From Desulfobacterales bacterium (GTDB lineage Bacteria; Desulfobacterota; Desulfobacteria; Desulfobacterales; RPRI01): 52,332 nucleotides of DNA. Numbering within the stretch: position 1 is the stretch's first letter; the number at the start of each line of letters is the position of its first letter. Under the pieces are notes generated by a model. The model made no database searches. It had not been told where the DNA came from and worked only from the letters and a program-made list of their open reading frames with translations. Positions 37,026 to 44,819 of this stretch are shown here, piece after piece. The stretch is taken from assembly GCA_020052975.1 (NCBI GenBank), contig JAGVOC010000244.1, positions 1 to 52,332 on the forward strand, read 5' to 3'. Both the position numbers and the translations under genes were made by a program.

Positions 37026-38465
37026 TTAGAAGCTGAGTGAAAGCTGCGTACCGAATTCATACGGATTCGTTTGGTTTTTGCCATCAGAAGTAAGAGCACC
37101 ACGAGCGGCTTCTGTAGCATCGCCTGCAAAGAGGTATGCGCCTACGAGGTCAAGATTCAGGCCCTCAACAAGTTGATATGTGACTTTAAGATCAACTTCT
37201 GTGCCGAGATAATCCTCGCCCCATACATTTTCTTCAGCAAGCTTTGCATACCACAAATCACCCGTTAAGGTCAGTTTGGGCATAGGTTTAACTGTTACGC
37301 CGATATTTGCAGCAAGCGTATTGGAGACAATATATCCAGTCGCGCCACTTGAATTCATACTCCCTGTACTCGACTGAGCAGCGGCCGAGTTGTCAAAAAC
37401 ACCGCCGCCCATAATTTCTGCCCAGACATATAAGTTAGAGCTGGTAGTGAAATATCCGTTGATTTTTTTATCGGAAAAGGCAGAAGAATCTTCACCGGTG
37501 GCATAAAAAGCCTGCCCGTGAATGTCTGCTTTGCCAAGATCAAATTTACCGCCGGCAGCAACAAGGTATCCTTCAAGTTTAACTTCGTCATCAGCCACCA
37601 AATTTCCCTTACTTTTACCAGGATATGGCATAGCATTAACCGCGGCTAAAGTTGCGCCCGCAATACCTCTGCTTACGTTACCGGATCCTTTCTGCATAAT
37701 ACCGGTAAACCAAATGCTCGCAGGACCCATCTTGGCATCAAAATCAAAACCGAATACATGGGCAGTTAAATTATCAAATGCAGTAGCAAAAGCTCCGGGC
37801 AGTTGATAAGCATCTTTTGAATGCAGCAGCACATAGTAGGGATTAATCTTAATGTCTTTGCTAAAGTAAATTAACGGAGCGAAAACATACATATCAATAT
37901 CACGATCATTTTTATAACCGGTAATATTACTGCCGGCAGTATTCTTGCCGGTACCGCCTTCTACTGACTTCTGCCAGATAAAGGGAAGATAGAGACCGTC
38001 GTTTACTTTAATGATGGCTTTTGCTCCAGATGCGTCGTCATTGGAGATAAAACCGCGTGCAAGTGTAAAATTCTGCACACCAACGAGGAAATTAACCGGA
38101 CCTACATTAAAATCCGCATAGGAGTTCTTGATCTCGATAGCAACGCCATCTGCTCCGGCATCACCCCAGTTTGATGAATAAGTTGAGGTAGCACTGTAAG
38201 CAGCATTTGTATTACCAAATGTTGTATCCATTTCAAACTTGTTTACAAGCTTCAAGTTGTCGTTAATTTTAGCTGTATAGTACAGCCTTGTCCTCATTTC
38301 AGCCTGACTCAAATCGAGAGTGCCCAGGTCGTCGCCGTCAAAATCTTTCTGAGAGTAAAACCTTGCATGCCAGTAGCCGCCGAAAATGTTTTCGAGAGCT
38401 GATGCCGGCATTGCAAAGGCTACAACCAGCAGCGCTGCAAGCGCTAAAACTGTAAATTTTTTCAT
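37026..38465 (-). CDS. Outer-membrane porin
   Basis: A 479-residue secreted protein. The signal peptide MKKFTVLALAALLVVAFAM ends near PASA-L (about residue 23). The mature chain is rich in Gly, aromatic and alternating polar/hydrophobic strands and ends in FGTQLSLSF, a terminal phenylalanine expected for Bam-dependent beta-barrels. It resembles the large porins abundant in sulfate-reducing Desulfobacterota. Substrate preference is unknown. AAGGAGG lies 8 bases before the ATG, consistent with high expression. The 5' leader contains a palindromic repeat (38565-38645). Confidence 0.85.
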   Translation of the reverse strand: MKKFTVLALAALLVVAFAMPASALENIFGGYWHARFYSQKDFDGDDLGTLDLSQAEMRTRLYYTAKINDNLKLVNKFEMDTTFGNTNAAYSATSTYSSNWGDAGADGVAIEIKNSYADFNVGPVNFLVGVQNFTLARGFISNDDASGAKAIIKVNDGLYLPFIWQKSVEGGTGKNTAGSNITGYKNDRDIDMYVFAPLIYFSKDIKINPYYVLLHSKDAYQLPGAFATAFDNLTAHVFGFDFDAKMGPASIWFTGIMQKGSGNVSRGIAGATLAAVNAMPYPGKSKGNLVADDEVKLEGYLVAAGGKFDLGKADIHGQAFYATGEDSSAFSDKKINGYFTTSSNLYVWAEIMGGGVFDNSAAAQSSTGSMNSSGATGYIVSNTLAANIGVTVKPMPKLTLTGDLWYAKLAEENVWGEDYLGTEVDLKVTYQLVEGLNLDLVGAYLFAGDATEAARGALTSDGKNQTNPYEFGTQLSLSF

Positions 38466-38564
38466 CCTGAATTCCTCCTTAACCTGATAAAATTAATTTA
38501 AACCAAACCTGATAAATTTGTTTTAAAATTGTATTTGATCTCTCTCCCGTCCCACCTCCTTTCA

Positions 38565-38646
38565 TAACCCCGATAAACGGGATAAGTGAGTTAACCAAAT
38601 TATTTCCCGCTGAAAAAACGCAGAAAATAATTTCTAACTCACTAAC
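38565..38646. repeat. Palindromic repeat element, intergenic copy, in the porin leader
   Basis: It begins with the 23 bases shared with gatB (33014-33036). A hairpin follows: AGTGAGTTA (38586-38594) pairs with TAACTCACT (38635-38643), and AATTATTTCCCGC pairs with GCAGAAAATAATT, with one mismatch region. The loop sequence AAAAAACG is also shared in part. It lies between the putative porin promoter and its start codon. Confidence 0.7.
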
Positions 38647-38678
38647 CACTCAGATTTGCCCGAAATTAAGGCTTTTTT

Positions 38679-38707
38679 CCAATAACAGCATGCATTTAAA
38701 ATGTCAA
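38679..38707 (-). promoter_or_regulatory. Candidate porin promoter
   Basis: On the minus strand, TTGACA (38707-38702) and TATTGG (38684-38679) are separated by exactly 17 bases. Transcription from here would carry the palindromic element as part of a leader of about 200 bases. Confidence 0.45.
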
Positions 38708-38726
38708 GTAAAATGTAATAAATACG

Positions 38727-39297
38727 GTTTCTGGTCTCTGGTTTTTGGTTTTTGGTTTATGGTTATTTGAATTTCTGGCCTTTTATTCCGGATTGTCTCA
38801 AGTAATTCATGAATCCTGAGATCAATTTTTTTGTAGAGGATGCTATTGAGTGCAAGGAATTGAATTCTTCTTCAGTGATATATCTCTGATCCAATGCGAT
38901 ATAGAGTTGTGATTCGACTTCCCCGGCCGAGCCCTTCGCAATTGAAAGAAAATGTGAGAATTCCGCAGAGCCTCCTCGTTCAAAGCCTTCAGAGATATTC
39001 GACATTATTGATATTACCGCGCTACGAATCTGCTCACGAAGCGCAAAGTCTTTCGCAAAAGCTCCTTTTCCGGAACATATGTAAATCGCCTTGGTTAATT
39101 CCCGCGCTTTCTGCCAGGCTTCAATATCTTCGAAATTCTGAATCGTTGCCATCGAAACTGCCTTGATATATTAAAGTACCGGTTAACTTGTATTCAACAC
39201 ATAAAATTGGTCTCTGGTCTTTGGTTGTCTCTCTCACATCAAACCATAATCCGGAAACCAGAGACCAGAAACCAGAGACCGCAGACCATCAACCAGT
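38727..39297 (-). mobile_element. Inverted-repeat-bracketed four-helix-bundle cassette 2
   Basis: In the gene sense strand, an upstream arm of CTGCGGTCTCTGGTTTCTGG words (39254-39297, with a partial second arm at 39208-39226) precedes the gene. The complementary ACCAGAGACCAGAAACCG arm (38727-38762) follows the stop codon directly. The general plan and gene are the same as at 29066-29577, at an unrelated location. The arms can pair to enclose the whole gene. Confidence 0.6.
38763..39152 (-). CDS. Four-helix-bundle protein (23S rRNA intervening-sequence/Avd-like family), copy 2
   Basis: A 129-residue paralogue of the protein at 29068, with the same family pattern (EAWQKARELT, SNISEGFERGGSAEF, KGSAGEVESQL). 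It ends at GQKFK, exactly where the flanking repeat begins; in copy 1 the frame reads on into the repeat. Only a weak ribosome binding site (AAGGCAG) precedes its ATG. It sits between the porin and BrnTA genes, with no functional partner. No reverse transcriptase or variable repeat is nearby, so it is not evidence of a diversity-generating retroelement. Confidence 0.85.
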   Translation of the reverse strand: MATIQNFEDIEAWQKARELTKAIYICSGKGAFAKDFALREQIRSAVISIMSNISEGFERGGSAEFSHFLSIAKGSAGEVESQLYIALDQRYITEEEFNSLHSIASSTKKLISGFMNYLRQSGIKGQKFK

Positions 39298-39300
39298 TTC

Positions 39301-39639
39301 TTATATTGTTTTCGTTTCATGACTTTTTCTTCCGTCGTTTCCTTTTCTCTTTTTTTGGGAATAAAAGTATGATCCTTGCTCCATGGAGATTTGCCTTGCG
39401 AGATATATTTTTGCCAGACTCTGGTAGGGCACGTCTTTTTTATTTGCCAGAATTTTCAGCTCGGCAAGCATGCCTTCCGGGAGTCTGATTGAGATTGATT
39501 TTAAAGATGGTTTCAATTTTGGAAATGATGCCTTTTTGAAATCTTCCGAGAGAAAATAATCGAGAGGAGATCGGGTTGCCCAGAACTCCCTTTCTTCATC
39601 TTCATTTTTGAATTTTGGAATGGTTTTAAGCTTTTTCAT
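39301..39639 (-). CDS. BrnA-type antitoxin
   Basis: A 112-residue antitoxin of the BrnA/CopG ribbon-helix-helix kind. The N-terminal part has EREFWATRSPLDYF, typical of BrnA, and the C-terminal part has the SISIRLPEGMLAELKILAN ribbon-helix-helix. A basic tail extends to the edge of the neighbouring repeat arm. Its start overlaps the BrnT stop by 14 bases, the usual coupled arrangement. It should bind the operator at 39937. Confidence 0.85.
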   Translation of the reverse strand: MKKLKTIPKFKNEDEEREFWATRSPLDYFLSEDFKKASFPKLKPSLKSISIRLPEGMLAELKILANKKDVPYQSLAKIYLARQISMEQGSYFYSQKKRKGNDGRKSHETKTI

Positions 39640-39925
39640 TATAAAAAATCCTCTCTTTATTATTCATATCCCTTGCGGAAATCACTCTGATCAGATCATC
39701 TCTCATCGTAAATATAACAACAAGCAAACGATTTCCTTCTGTTTTGCCGAATGCAGCCCATCTTTTTTCAGTGTTTGAATGTCCCGGATCTTCAAGCAAA
39801 AGAAGCGGGTTGTTGAAAAATATCTGTTCACACTCCCAGTTTTCGACCTTATGCCTGATGAGGTTTTTATTAATATTACCCTTGTCCCATTGAAAACCGA
39901 CAACTGTTTCGAGTTCTTTTATCAT
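39626..39925 (-). CDS. BrnT-type ribonuclease toxin
   Basis: A 99-residue BrnT toxin with the family pattern VGFQWDKGNINKNLIRHKVE and late RVISARDMNNKERIFY. BrnT has a RelE-like fold and cleaves RNA. The gene is intact. It precedes brnA, from a promoter-operator immediately upstream. Confidence 0.87.
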   Translation of the reverse strand: MIKELETVVGFQWDKGNINKNLIRHKVENWECEQIFFNNPLLLLEDPGHSNTEKRWAAFGKTEGNRLLVVIFTMRDDLIRVISARDMNNKERIFYNEKA

Positions 39926-39935
39926 GGTTGGTTAT

Positions 39936-39963
39936 TGTATATTCCATCAATATACCAAGTCAA
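39936..39963 (-). promoter_or_regulatory. BrnTA promoter with overlapping operator palindrome
   Basis: Minus-strand -35 TTGACT (39963-39958) and -10 TATACA (39941-39936) are 16 bases apart. The inverted repeat GTATATT (39937-39943) and AATATAC (39949-39955) covers the spacer and -10, so a bound BrnA-BrnT complex would block RNA polymerase. Confidence 0.65.
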
Positions 39964-40058
39964 ATGTTTTTTTAAGAGGGATAGAAAATGGGATTCTCCT
40001 TGATTCGGAGTACGGGGGATGTTATGTTGCTTTGCAAAAGAGAAGAGGGTCACAGACG

Positions 40059-40136
40059 ATGAAAACGAAGGTGAAAATGGTATACTGGAAAGGGGAAAAG
40101 TTCTGGGTGATGATGCTGGATGCAAAACTATCGTAA
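40059..40136 (+). pseudogene. Possible HicB-like antitoxin N-terminal fragment
   Basis: The frame MKTKVKMVYWKGEKFWV resembles the beginning of HicB-like proteins, but it ends after 25 residues. No HicA domain is visible nearby. It may be a decayed remnant. Confidence is low because the match is short. Confidence 0.3.
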
Positions 40137-40146
40137 TTAATTGAAG

Positions 40147-40475
40147 ATGAAACTTCCTGAAAATGCTCTTATTGCTCAAGAAAAGCTGACAAAATATCTG
40201 TTGGTTTTGAGGAAACGAAATGATAAATCGCAATGGCTTGCTGAAGCAGGATATATTCTTGAAAACTGGAAGGTATTGGAAAGGGATCTAAGAGAGCAGG
40301 CTTTATCAATTGATGCTGTACCGACTGAAAACACAGAATACGGACAGATGTATGAAACAGAGGAAAAATGGTTGGCCCTAATGGAAAGAACCTGGCAGTG
40401 GGTACAATTTGGATGACGGAAAGAGCCACAGAGGAAACGAAATTTATCACCATGTATCCGGACAAAAGGAAATAA
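40147..40475 (+). pseudogene. DUF6883-like gene with a frameshift
   Basis: The first frame gives MKLPENALIAQEKLTKYLL ... WLAEAGYILENWKVLERDLR ... EYGQMYE, like DUF6883. It then continues in the wrong frame to a stop at 40416. In the alternative frame the sequence reads GKMVGPNGKNLAVGTIWMTE and KFITMYPDKRK up to TAA at 40475, the expected C-terminus. One base missing near 40353-40360 explains both. The pair with DUF4926 directly downstream is a recurring two-gene unit, perhaps a toxin-immunity or toxin-antitoxin pair. An assembly error is possible. Confidence 0.65.
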
Positions 40476-40479
40476 TCAA

Positions 40480-40722
40480 ATGGCGTATAAATTATTTGAA
40501 GAAATCGTTTTGACGAAAGATATTCCTGAAAAAAGGCTCAGGCGGGGTGATGTTGCCACTATTGTTGAACATCATCCTGTTTCTGCCGGAGAAGACGGTT
40601 ATTCATTAGAAATATTTAATGCGCTCGGTGATACAATATCCGTTATTACTATAGCCGAATCGGCAATAGAGCCGATAACAAAAGATGAAATATTCAGCGT
40701 TCGCTCACTTGCTGCGGCATAG
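40480..40722 (+). CDS. DUF4926 family protein
   Basis: An 80-residue SH3-like small protein with the DUF4926 pattern (LFEEIVLTKDIPEKRLRRGD, TIVEHHP, GYSLEIFNALGDTI). The function is unknown; members are commonly encoded right after DUF6883 genes. It starts four bases after the corrected end of that gene, with AAAGGAAAT upstream. It is probably the protective partner, but this is inference. Confidence 0.7.
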   Translation: MAYKLFEEIVLTKDIPEKRLRRGDVATIVEHHPVSAGEDGYSLEIFNALGDTISVITIAESAIEPITKDEIFSVRSLAAA

Positions 40723-40767
40723 GCTTAACTTTTTATGAATCCGACATAGAAGGTAAGAAATTCAAAT

Positions 40768-40812
40768 AACCATGAACCAGAAACCAGAGACCAGAAACTA
40801 TGAACTGGAAAA
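40768..40812. repeat. CCAGAAACC-type array before the FG-GAP protein gene
   Basis: ATGAACCAGAAACCAGAGACC and CAGAAACTATGAACTGG make up 40771-40808. A normal ribosome binding site (AGGAG) and a TTG start follow. Confidence 0.55.
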
Positions 40813-40827
40813 CAGGAGATAATTAAT

Positions 40828-42507
40828 TTGAAATTATTTAAAAACTTTATTCTGACACTGGCCGTTATATTATTACTTTCAGGCTCAAACACGGCCTTTT
40901 CTGCTGATAAAATATCAAAAATTCTCATACTCCCCTTTAATATTAATTCTGAAAAAGACCTCACCTTTTTACAAAAGGGAATCGGGGAGATGCTGTCAAC
41001 ACGGCTTGCCTTCGAGAACAGGGTTATTATTGCAGGAAAAGGAGACCCGAAAATTGCTGCCGAAAAACTGCCTGTCACTATAGATGAAAAAGCAGCGCTA
41101 ATGTTCGGTGAAAAAACCGGAGCAGATTATGTGCTCTTTGGAAGTCTTACGGTTTTCGGAGAGAGCATCAGCACAGACGCCAAATTTTACGATGTGCAGA
41201 AGAAGAGCCAGCTTGTCGTAATCAATGAATTCGGAAGCAGCCAGGGAGATGTCATTTATCACATTAATGTATTTGCGGCAAAAATCAACGAAACCGTTTT
41301 CGGAAGAAAAACCGTTTCTTCCCAGGCGCCCGCAAAACAAATCACTCAGCCGCAATCAGCCGCAAAAGAACAAAGTCTTGACAGCCGCAAAAATCCGGAA
41401 GAGATGTGGTCAAAGGAAAGCGGGATAAAGATGGCTTCCGATGAAGCCTTCTCGGGTTCAGGCGAACCGGCCGCTTTTTTATGGAAATCGAAGAAATTTG
41501 AAACGAAACTTAAAGGCATCGCCTTAGGAGATGTGGATGGCGACGGGAAAATCGAAACCATATTTGCGGATGACCACAATATTTTTATCTACAGGCAGAC
41601 CGCCGGAAAATTTGAGAAGATAAAAGAGATTGCCGGAAAAACATACGAATTCTATAAGGGAATAGATGTTGCGGACATAAACGGAAACAAAAAAGCTGAA
41701 ATATTCGTAACGGCTATCAGAGACAGCGGGAGGGTAATCTCTTTTGTGCTTGAATGGGACGGAAAGGATTTTAAAAAAATCACGGATAATGAAGACTGGC
41801 ACTACAGGGTGCTTGATATTTCCGCCCGAGGCGGAAAAGTTCTTTTCGGACAAAAAGGGGGAAATGCAAGCATATTCTCCGGAAACGTGTATGAACTTAA
41901 ATGGGTAAACGGAAATTATATCTCCACAAAAAAAGAAATTTTACCCAAGTCTGTAAATGTTTACGGTTTCAATTACGGTGATCTATTGAATTCAGGCCAG
42001 GAGATGACACTCGGATTTAACGACAGCGAGTACCTGAGACTTTTCGACGCAAACGGTAACGAGGAATGGACAAGCAGCGAATCTTATGGCGGAAGCAGCT
42101 CGTATCTTGAACCTCCCGCAGAAATTGAATCCTCCAAAAAAACAAGTAAAGATCCCGACCCGAGGCCCCAGACCCGCCTTTATCTCCCCCAGCGCATTAT
42201 TGTAACAGACCTTGACAACGACAAAAAGAAAGAAGTTCTGGTGGTCAAGAATATAGATACAACCGGAGGATTGTTTTCCAGAGTCAGAATTTTTAAAAGC
42301 GGCTATTTTGAAAGCCTCTCATGGGACAATGTCGGGCTGTCTCCGAAATGGAGAACCAGGAAATTTTCAGGATACATCAGCGATTATGCTCTCGGTGATA
42401 TTGACAATGACGGTAAAGACGAACTTGTTTTTCTGCTTGTAACACAAGCGGGAGGTTCAACTCTCGGAGATGACAGGAGCTTTGTGGTTTCTTGGAAAAC
42501 GAAGTAA
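40828..42507 (+). CDS. Secreted TolB/CsgG-like N-domain protein with FG-GAP/VCBS repeats
   Basis: A 559-residue exported protein. The signal peptide (MKLFKNFILTLAVILLLSG) is cut near AFSA-D (about residue 26). The next 120 residues, KILILPFNINSE onward, look like a TolB/CsgG-type N-terminal fold. A low-complexity linker follows. The second half holds beta-propeller blades of the FG-GAP/VCBS kind with calcium-loop motifs DVDGDGK, DINGNKK, DLDNDKK and DIDNDGK. Some VCBS proteins sit in the periplasm or on the surface. The start is TTG at 40828, with AGGAG about 8 bases upstream. The function is unknown. It converges on mutL. Confidence 0.8.
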   Translation: MKLFKNFILTLAVILLLSGSNTAFSADKISKILILPFNINSEKDLTFLQKGIGEMLSTRLAFENRVIIAGKGDPKIAAEKLPVTIDEKAALMFGEKTGADYVLFGSLTVFGESISTDAKFYDVQKKSQLVVINEFGSSQGDVIYHINVFAAKINETVFGRKTVSSQAPAKQITQPQSAAKEQSLDSRKNPEEMWSKESGIKMASDEAFSGSGEPAAFLWKSKKFETKLKGIALGDVDGDGKIETIFADDHNIFIYRQTAGKFEKIKEIAGKTYEFYKGIDVADINGNKKAEIFVTAIRDSGRVISFVLEWDGKDFKKITDNEDWHYRVLDISARGGKVLFGQKGGNASIFSGNVYELKWVNGNYISTKKEILPKSVNVYGFNYGDLLNSGQEMTLGFNDSEYLRLFDANGNEEWTSSESYGGSSSYLEPPAEIESSKKTSKDPDPRPQTRLYLPQRIIVTDLDNDKKKEVLVVKNIDTTGGLFSRVRIFKSGYFESLSWDNVGLSPKWRTRKFSGYISDYALGDIDNDGKDELVFLLVTQAGGSTLGDDRSFVVSWKTK

Positions 42508-42512
42508 AAATC

Positions 42513-42630
42513 GTTTCTGGTTTCTGGTTAAAGGCATAAAAACAGGTTCCAAATTGTTTCTCTTACAACCAGGAACCGCTTTATTTTCTTTACAACCAGA
42601 AACCAGCAACTATAAACCAGAAACCGCTTT
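42513..42630. repeat. CTGGTTT/CCAGAAACC inverted pair between convergent genes
   Basis: GTTTCTGGTTTCTGGTTAAAGG (42513-42535) faces AACCAGAAACCAGCAAC and ATAAACCAGAAACCGC (42594-42627). A middle ACAACCAGGAACCGC word is at 42567-42581. This is another gene-less inverted pair and may act as a terminator for both genes. Confidence 0.6.
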
Positions 42631-44397
42631 TTATCCGGTTCTTTTAAATAACTTTTCAAGCTCTTTTATCGTAAAACTTATCCATGTCGGGCGGCCGTGC
42701 GGGCAATGGGACGGCATTTCACAATCATCAAGCTGATCAACGAGGGTTCTTATCTCCCTGTCTGAAAGCTGCCGGTTGGCCCTTATTGCCCCGTGGCATG
42801 CCACAAGTTTCATTACTTCATCCGAAGCTTTTTCAAGGCCGGGCGCAAAACCCGTTTCAATTATCTTTTCCATTATTTCGATAATAATACCCTTGACCTC
42901 TTTATCTGCCAGAAAGGCGGGAACGGACTTTACAACAAAAGCATTCCCGCCAAACGGCTCGACCTCAATTCCAGCCTTCTGAAAATCCGGCAACAGTTTT
43001 TCAAGGACGCCGGCCTCCCTGTATCCGGTTTCAATAATTTCCGGCATAAGCAGTTTCTGGACAGCCTGCTGAATTGTCCCTCCCGGGCGGATTTTCAGTT
43101 GTTCATAAAGTATTCGTTCATGGGCCGCATGCTGATCTATCAGAATAATTCCTTCATCAGATTCGCTTATGATGTATGTCCCATGAAGCTGGCCCAATAT
43201 TCTTAAATCCTTGAATTGCTTCTTTTCCCACAAATCAGCCTGAGCATCAGGAGGTCTTTTAGGGGGAGGGTAAAGAACGGACGGGAGAGGGTCAGGGCTG
43301 GGGTGAGAAATGTTGCCGGCAGGCACGTAAAAAGCCGGCGCTTCAGAAACGCCAAATGATATACCGGCCTCCTGTTTTTGCGCAAAATATCCGGATGTTT
43401 TTCTAAAAGGATCCAATAGATCAAGAGATTTTTTCACAGCCGTTTCAACCGATTCATGGACTTTCTTCTGGTCGGCAAACCGGACTTCCCGTTTTGCCGG
43501 ATGTACGTTTACATCAACCAGATTATATGGAATATTTACGAATATCACTGAAAAGGGAAACTGCCCCTTTATAAGTCTCGCCGAATAGCCTTCCAGAAGG
43601 GCATGCTGAATCACCCTGTCTCTCACGAATCTTCCGTTTACAAAAATATAAATGCCCCGGCCTGTACTCCGTTTAACTACAGGCGAAGATATCCATCCGG
43701 ATATTGAAATATTATCACTCTGAAGTTTTAAAGGATAAAGACAGTTTCTCGTCTCTTTTCCAAGAACATCTTCCGCTCTCTGCGCTGAATCGGGAACGGT
43801 AAGCCAGTTATAGACGGTCTTCCCATTATGAAGAAGCCTGAAATGGACATCATGTCTGCCAAGCGCCATACTTGCGACAGTGTCTGCTATGTGCCCCATC
43901 TCGGTATCTGTGGATTTCATGAATTTGCGTCTGGCAGGAGTGTTAACAAAGAGATCTTTGACGGTAATCATTGTTCCGTCGGGAGAGCCCTTGTCATTTA
44001 CCGACATGATCTTTCCGCCTTCAATTTTTATTTCGATTCCTGATTGGGCATTTTTCTCTTTCGTTACAAGGGTGAAGCGCGAAACGGAAGCAATGCTTGG
44101 GAGGGCCTCTCCTCTGAACCCGAAGGTTGATATGGAAAAAAGGTCTTCTTCTTTTAATATTTTGCTTGTGGCGTACCTTTCTATGGATAACAAGGCGTCA
44201 TCTTTGCTCATTCCAGCGCCGTTATCCGAAACCCTTATAAGAGACCTTCCGCCTTTCTCGACCTCGATAAGAATCTGCGTGCTTCCGGCATCAAGCGCAT
44301 TTTCTACAAGCTCCTTTACAACGGAAGACGGCCGTTCAACTACCTCTCCGGCAGCAATTTTGTTTGATATTATTTCAGGGAGGATTTTAATTTTCAA
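42631..44397 (-). CDS. mutL: DNA mismatch repair protein MutL
   Basis: A 588-residue MutL. The N-terminal GHKL ATPase has IAAGEVVERPSSVVKELVEN, DNGAGM and GFRGEALPSIASV. The C-terminal endonuclease domain has DQHAAHERILYE, ACHGAIRA and CPHGRP, so it is the latent-nickase type typical of bacteria lacking MutH. It acts after MutS in mismatch repair. The linker around residues 350-395 is short. mutS is not in the window. Confidence 0.95.
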   Translation of the reverse strand: MKIKILPEIISNKIAAGEVVERPSSVVKELVENALDAGSTQILIEVEKGGRSLIRVSDNGAGMSKDDALLSIERYATSKILKEEDLFSISTFGFRGEALPSIASVSRFTLVTKEKNAQSGIEIKIEGGKIMSVNDKGSPDGTMITVKDLFVNTPARRKFMKSTDTEMGHIADTVASMALGRHDVHFRLLHNGKTVYNWLTVPDSAQRAEDVLGKETRNCLYPLKLQSDNISISGWISSPVVKRSTGRGIYIFVNGRFVRDRVIQHALLEGYSARLIKGQFPFSVIFVNIPYNLVDVNVHPAKREVRFADQKKVHESVETAVKKSLDLLDPFRKTSGYFAQKQEAGISFGVSEAPAFYVPAGNISHPSPDPLPSVLYPPPKRPPDAQADLWEKKQFKDLRILGQLHGTYIISESDEGIILIDQHAAHERILYEQLKIRPGGTIQQAVQKLLMPEIIETGYREAGVLEKLLPDFQKAGIEVEPFGGNAFVVKSVPAFLADKEVKGIIIEIMEKIIETGFAPGLEKASDEVMKLVACHGAIRANRQLSDREIRTLVDQLDDCEMPSHCPHGRPTWISFTIKELEKLFKRTG

Positions 44398-44414
44398 TTT
44401 TTACCTGGAAACCT

Positions 44415-44548
44415 GCGAGCCAATTGCAAAAGTCGTCATTCCCGTGCAAACGGGAATCCAGGAATTTTTGCAACATATTGAAAAGACTGGATTCCCACTT
44501 TCGTTGGAATGACAAATTCTTCTCTTTTTAGGACTTTTGCAATTGGCT
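44415..44548. repeat. Nested inverted-repeat element with TCATTCCCG core
   Basis: The outer ends are AGCCAATTGCAAAAGTC and the complementary GACTTTTGCAATTGGCT. Inside them, GTCATTCCCGTGCAAACGGG and GGATTCCCACTTTCGTTGGAATGAC form a second pair. The complete element is about 134 bases. Elements with a related core occur at 31012-31104 and 50893-51021. Confidence 0.65.
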
Positions 44549-44626
44549 CTATAGTTTTTAGTTTCTGGTTTATGGTTTATAGTCTTTGGTTTAACCAGAA
44601 ACTACGGACCAGAAACCCGAAACCAG
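44549..44626. repeat. CTGGTTT inverted pair next to the nested element
   Basis: AGTTTCTGGTTTATGGTTTAT (44560-44580 region) is followed by TTAACCAGAAAC, ACCAGAAACCCG and AAACCAGC up to 44626. The arms are close together and form a compact hairpin. The repeat abuts the stop codon of the 57-residue protein at 44627. Confidence 0.6.
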
Positions 44627-44800
44627 CTAGTTGCCTTTTAATAAATGCGTCAGATATTCCGAATCCATGGGGGTTAAGTCAAATTTTAAACATGCTTCCT
44701 GAATAATTTCCGCACGGCTTTTGCCGGGCTCATATTTCAGAGTTTCTGAAATCCACTTTACCGCTTTTCTCAAATTTTCACCTTCCGGTTGTATGGTCAT
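44627..44800 (-). CDS. Small conserved-looking protein (57 residues)
   Basis: A frame from the ATG at 44800 to TAG at 44629-44627 encodes MTIQPEGENLRKAVKWISE followed by about 38 more residues (LKYEPGKSRAEIIQEACLKF, then DLTPMDSEYLTHLLKGN). It is charged and predicted helical, with no signal or membrane segment. AGAGGA lies 8 bases before the ATG, which supports translation. Codon use looks like that of neighbouring genes. I do not recognise a characterised family. It lies between mutL and the DUF559 cassette, on the same strand as both. Confidence 0.6.
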   Translation of the reverse strand: MTIQPEGENLRKAVKWISETLKYEPGKSRAEIIQEACLKFDLTPMDSEYLTHLLKGN

Positions 44801-44819
44801 GGTTTTTTCCTCTCAAAAT

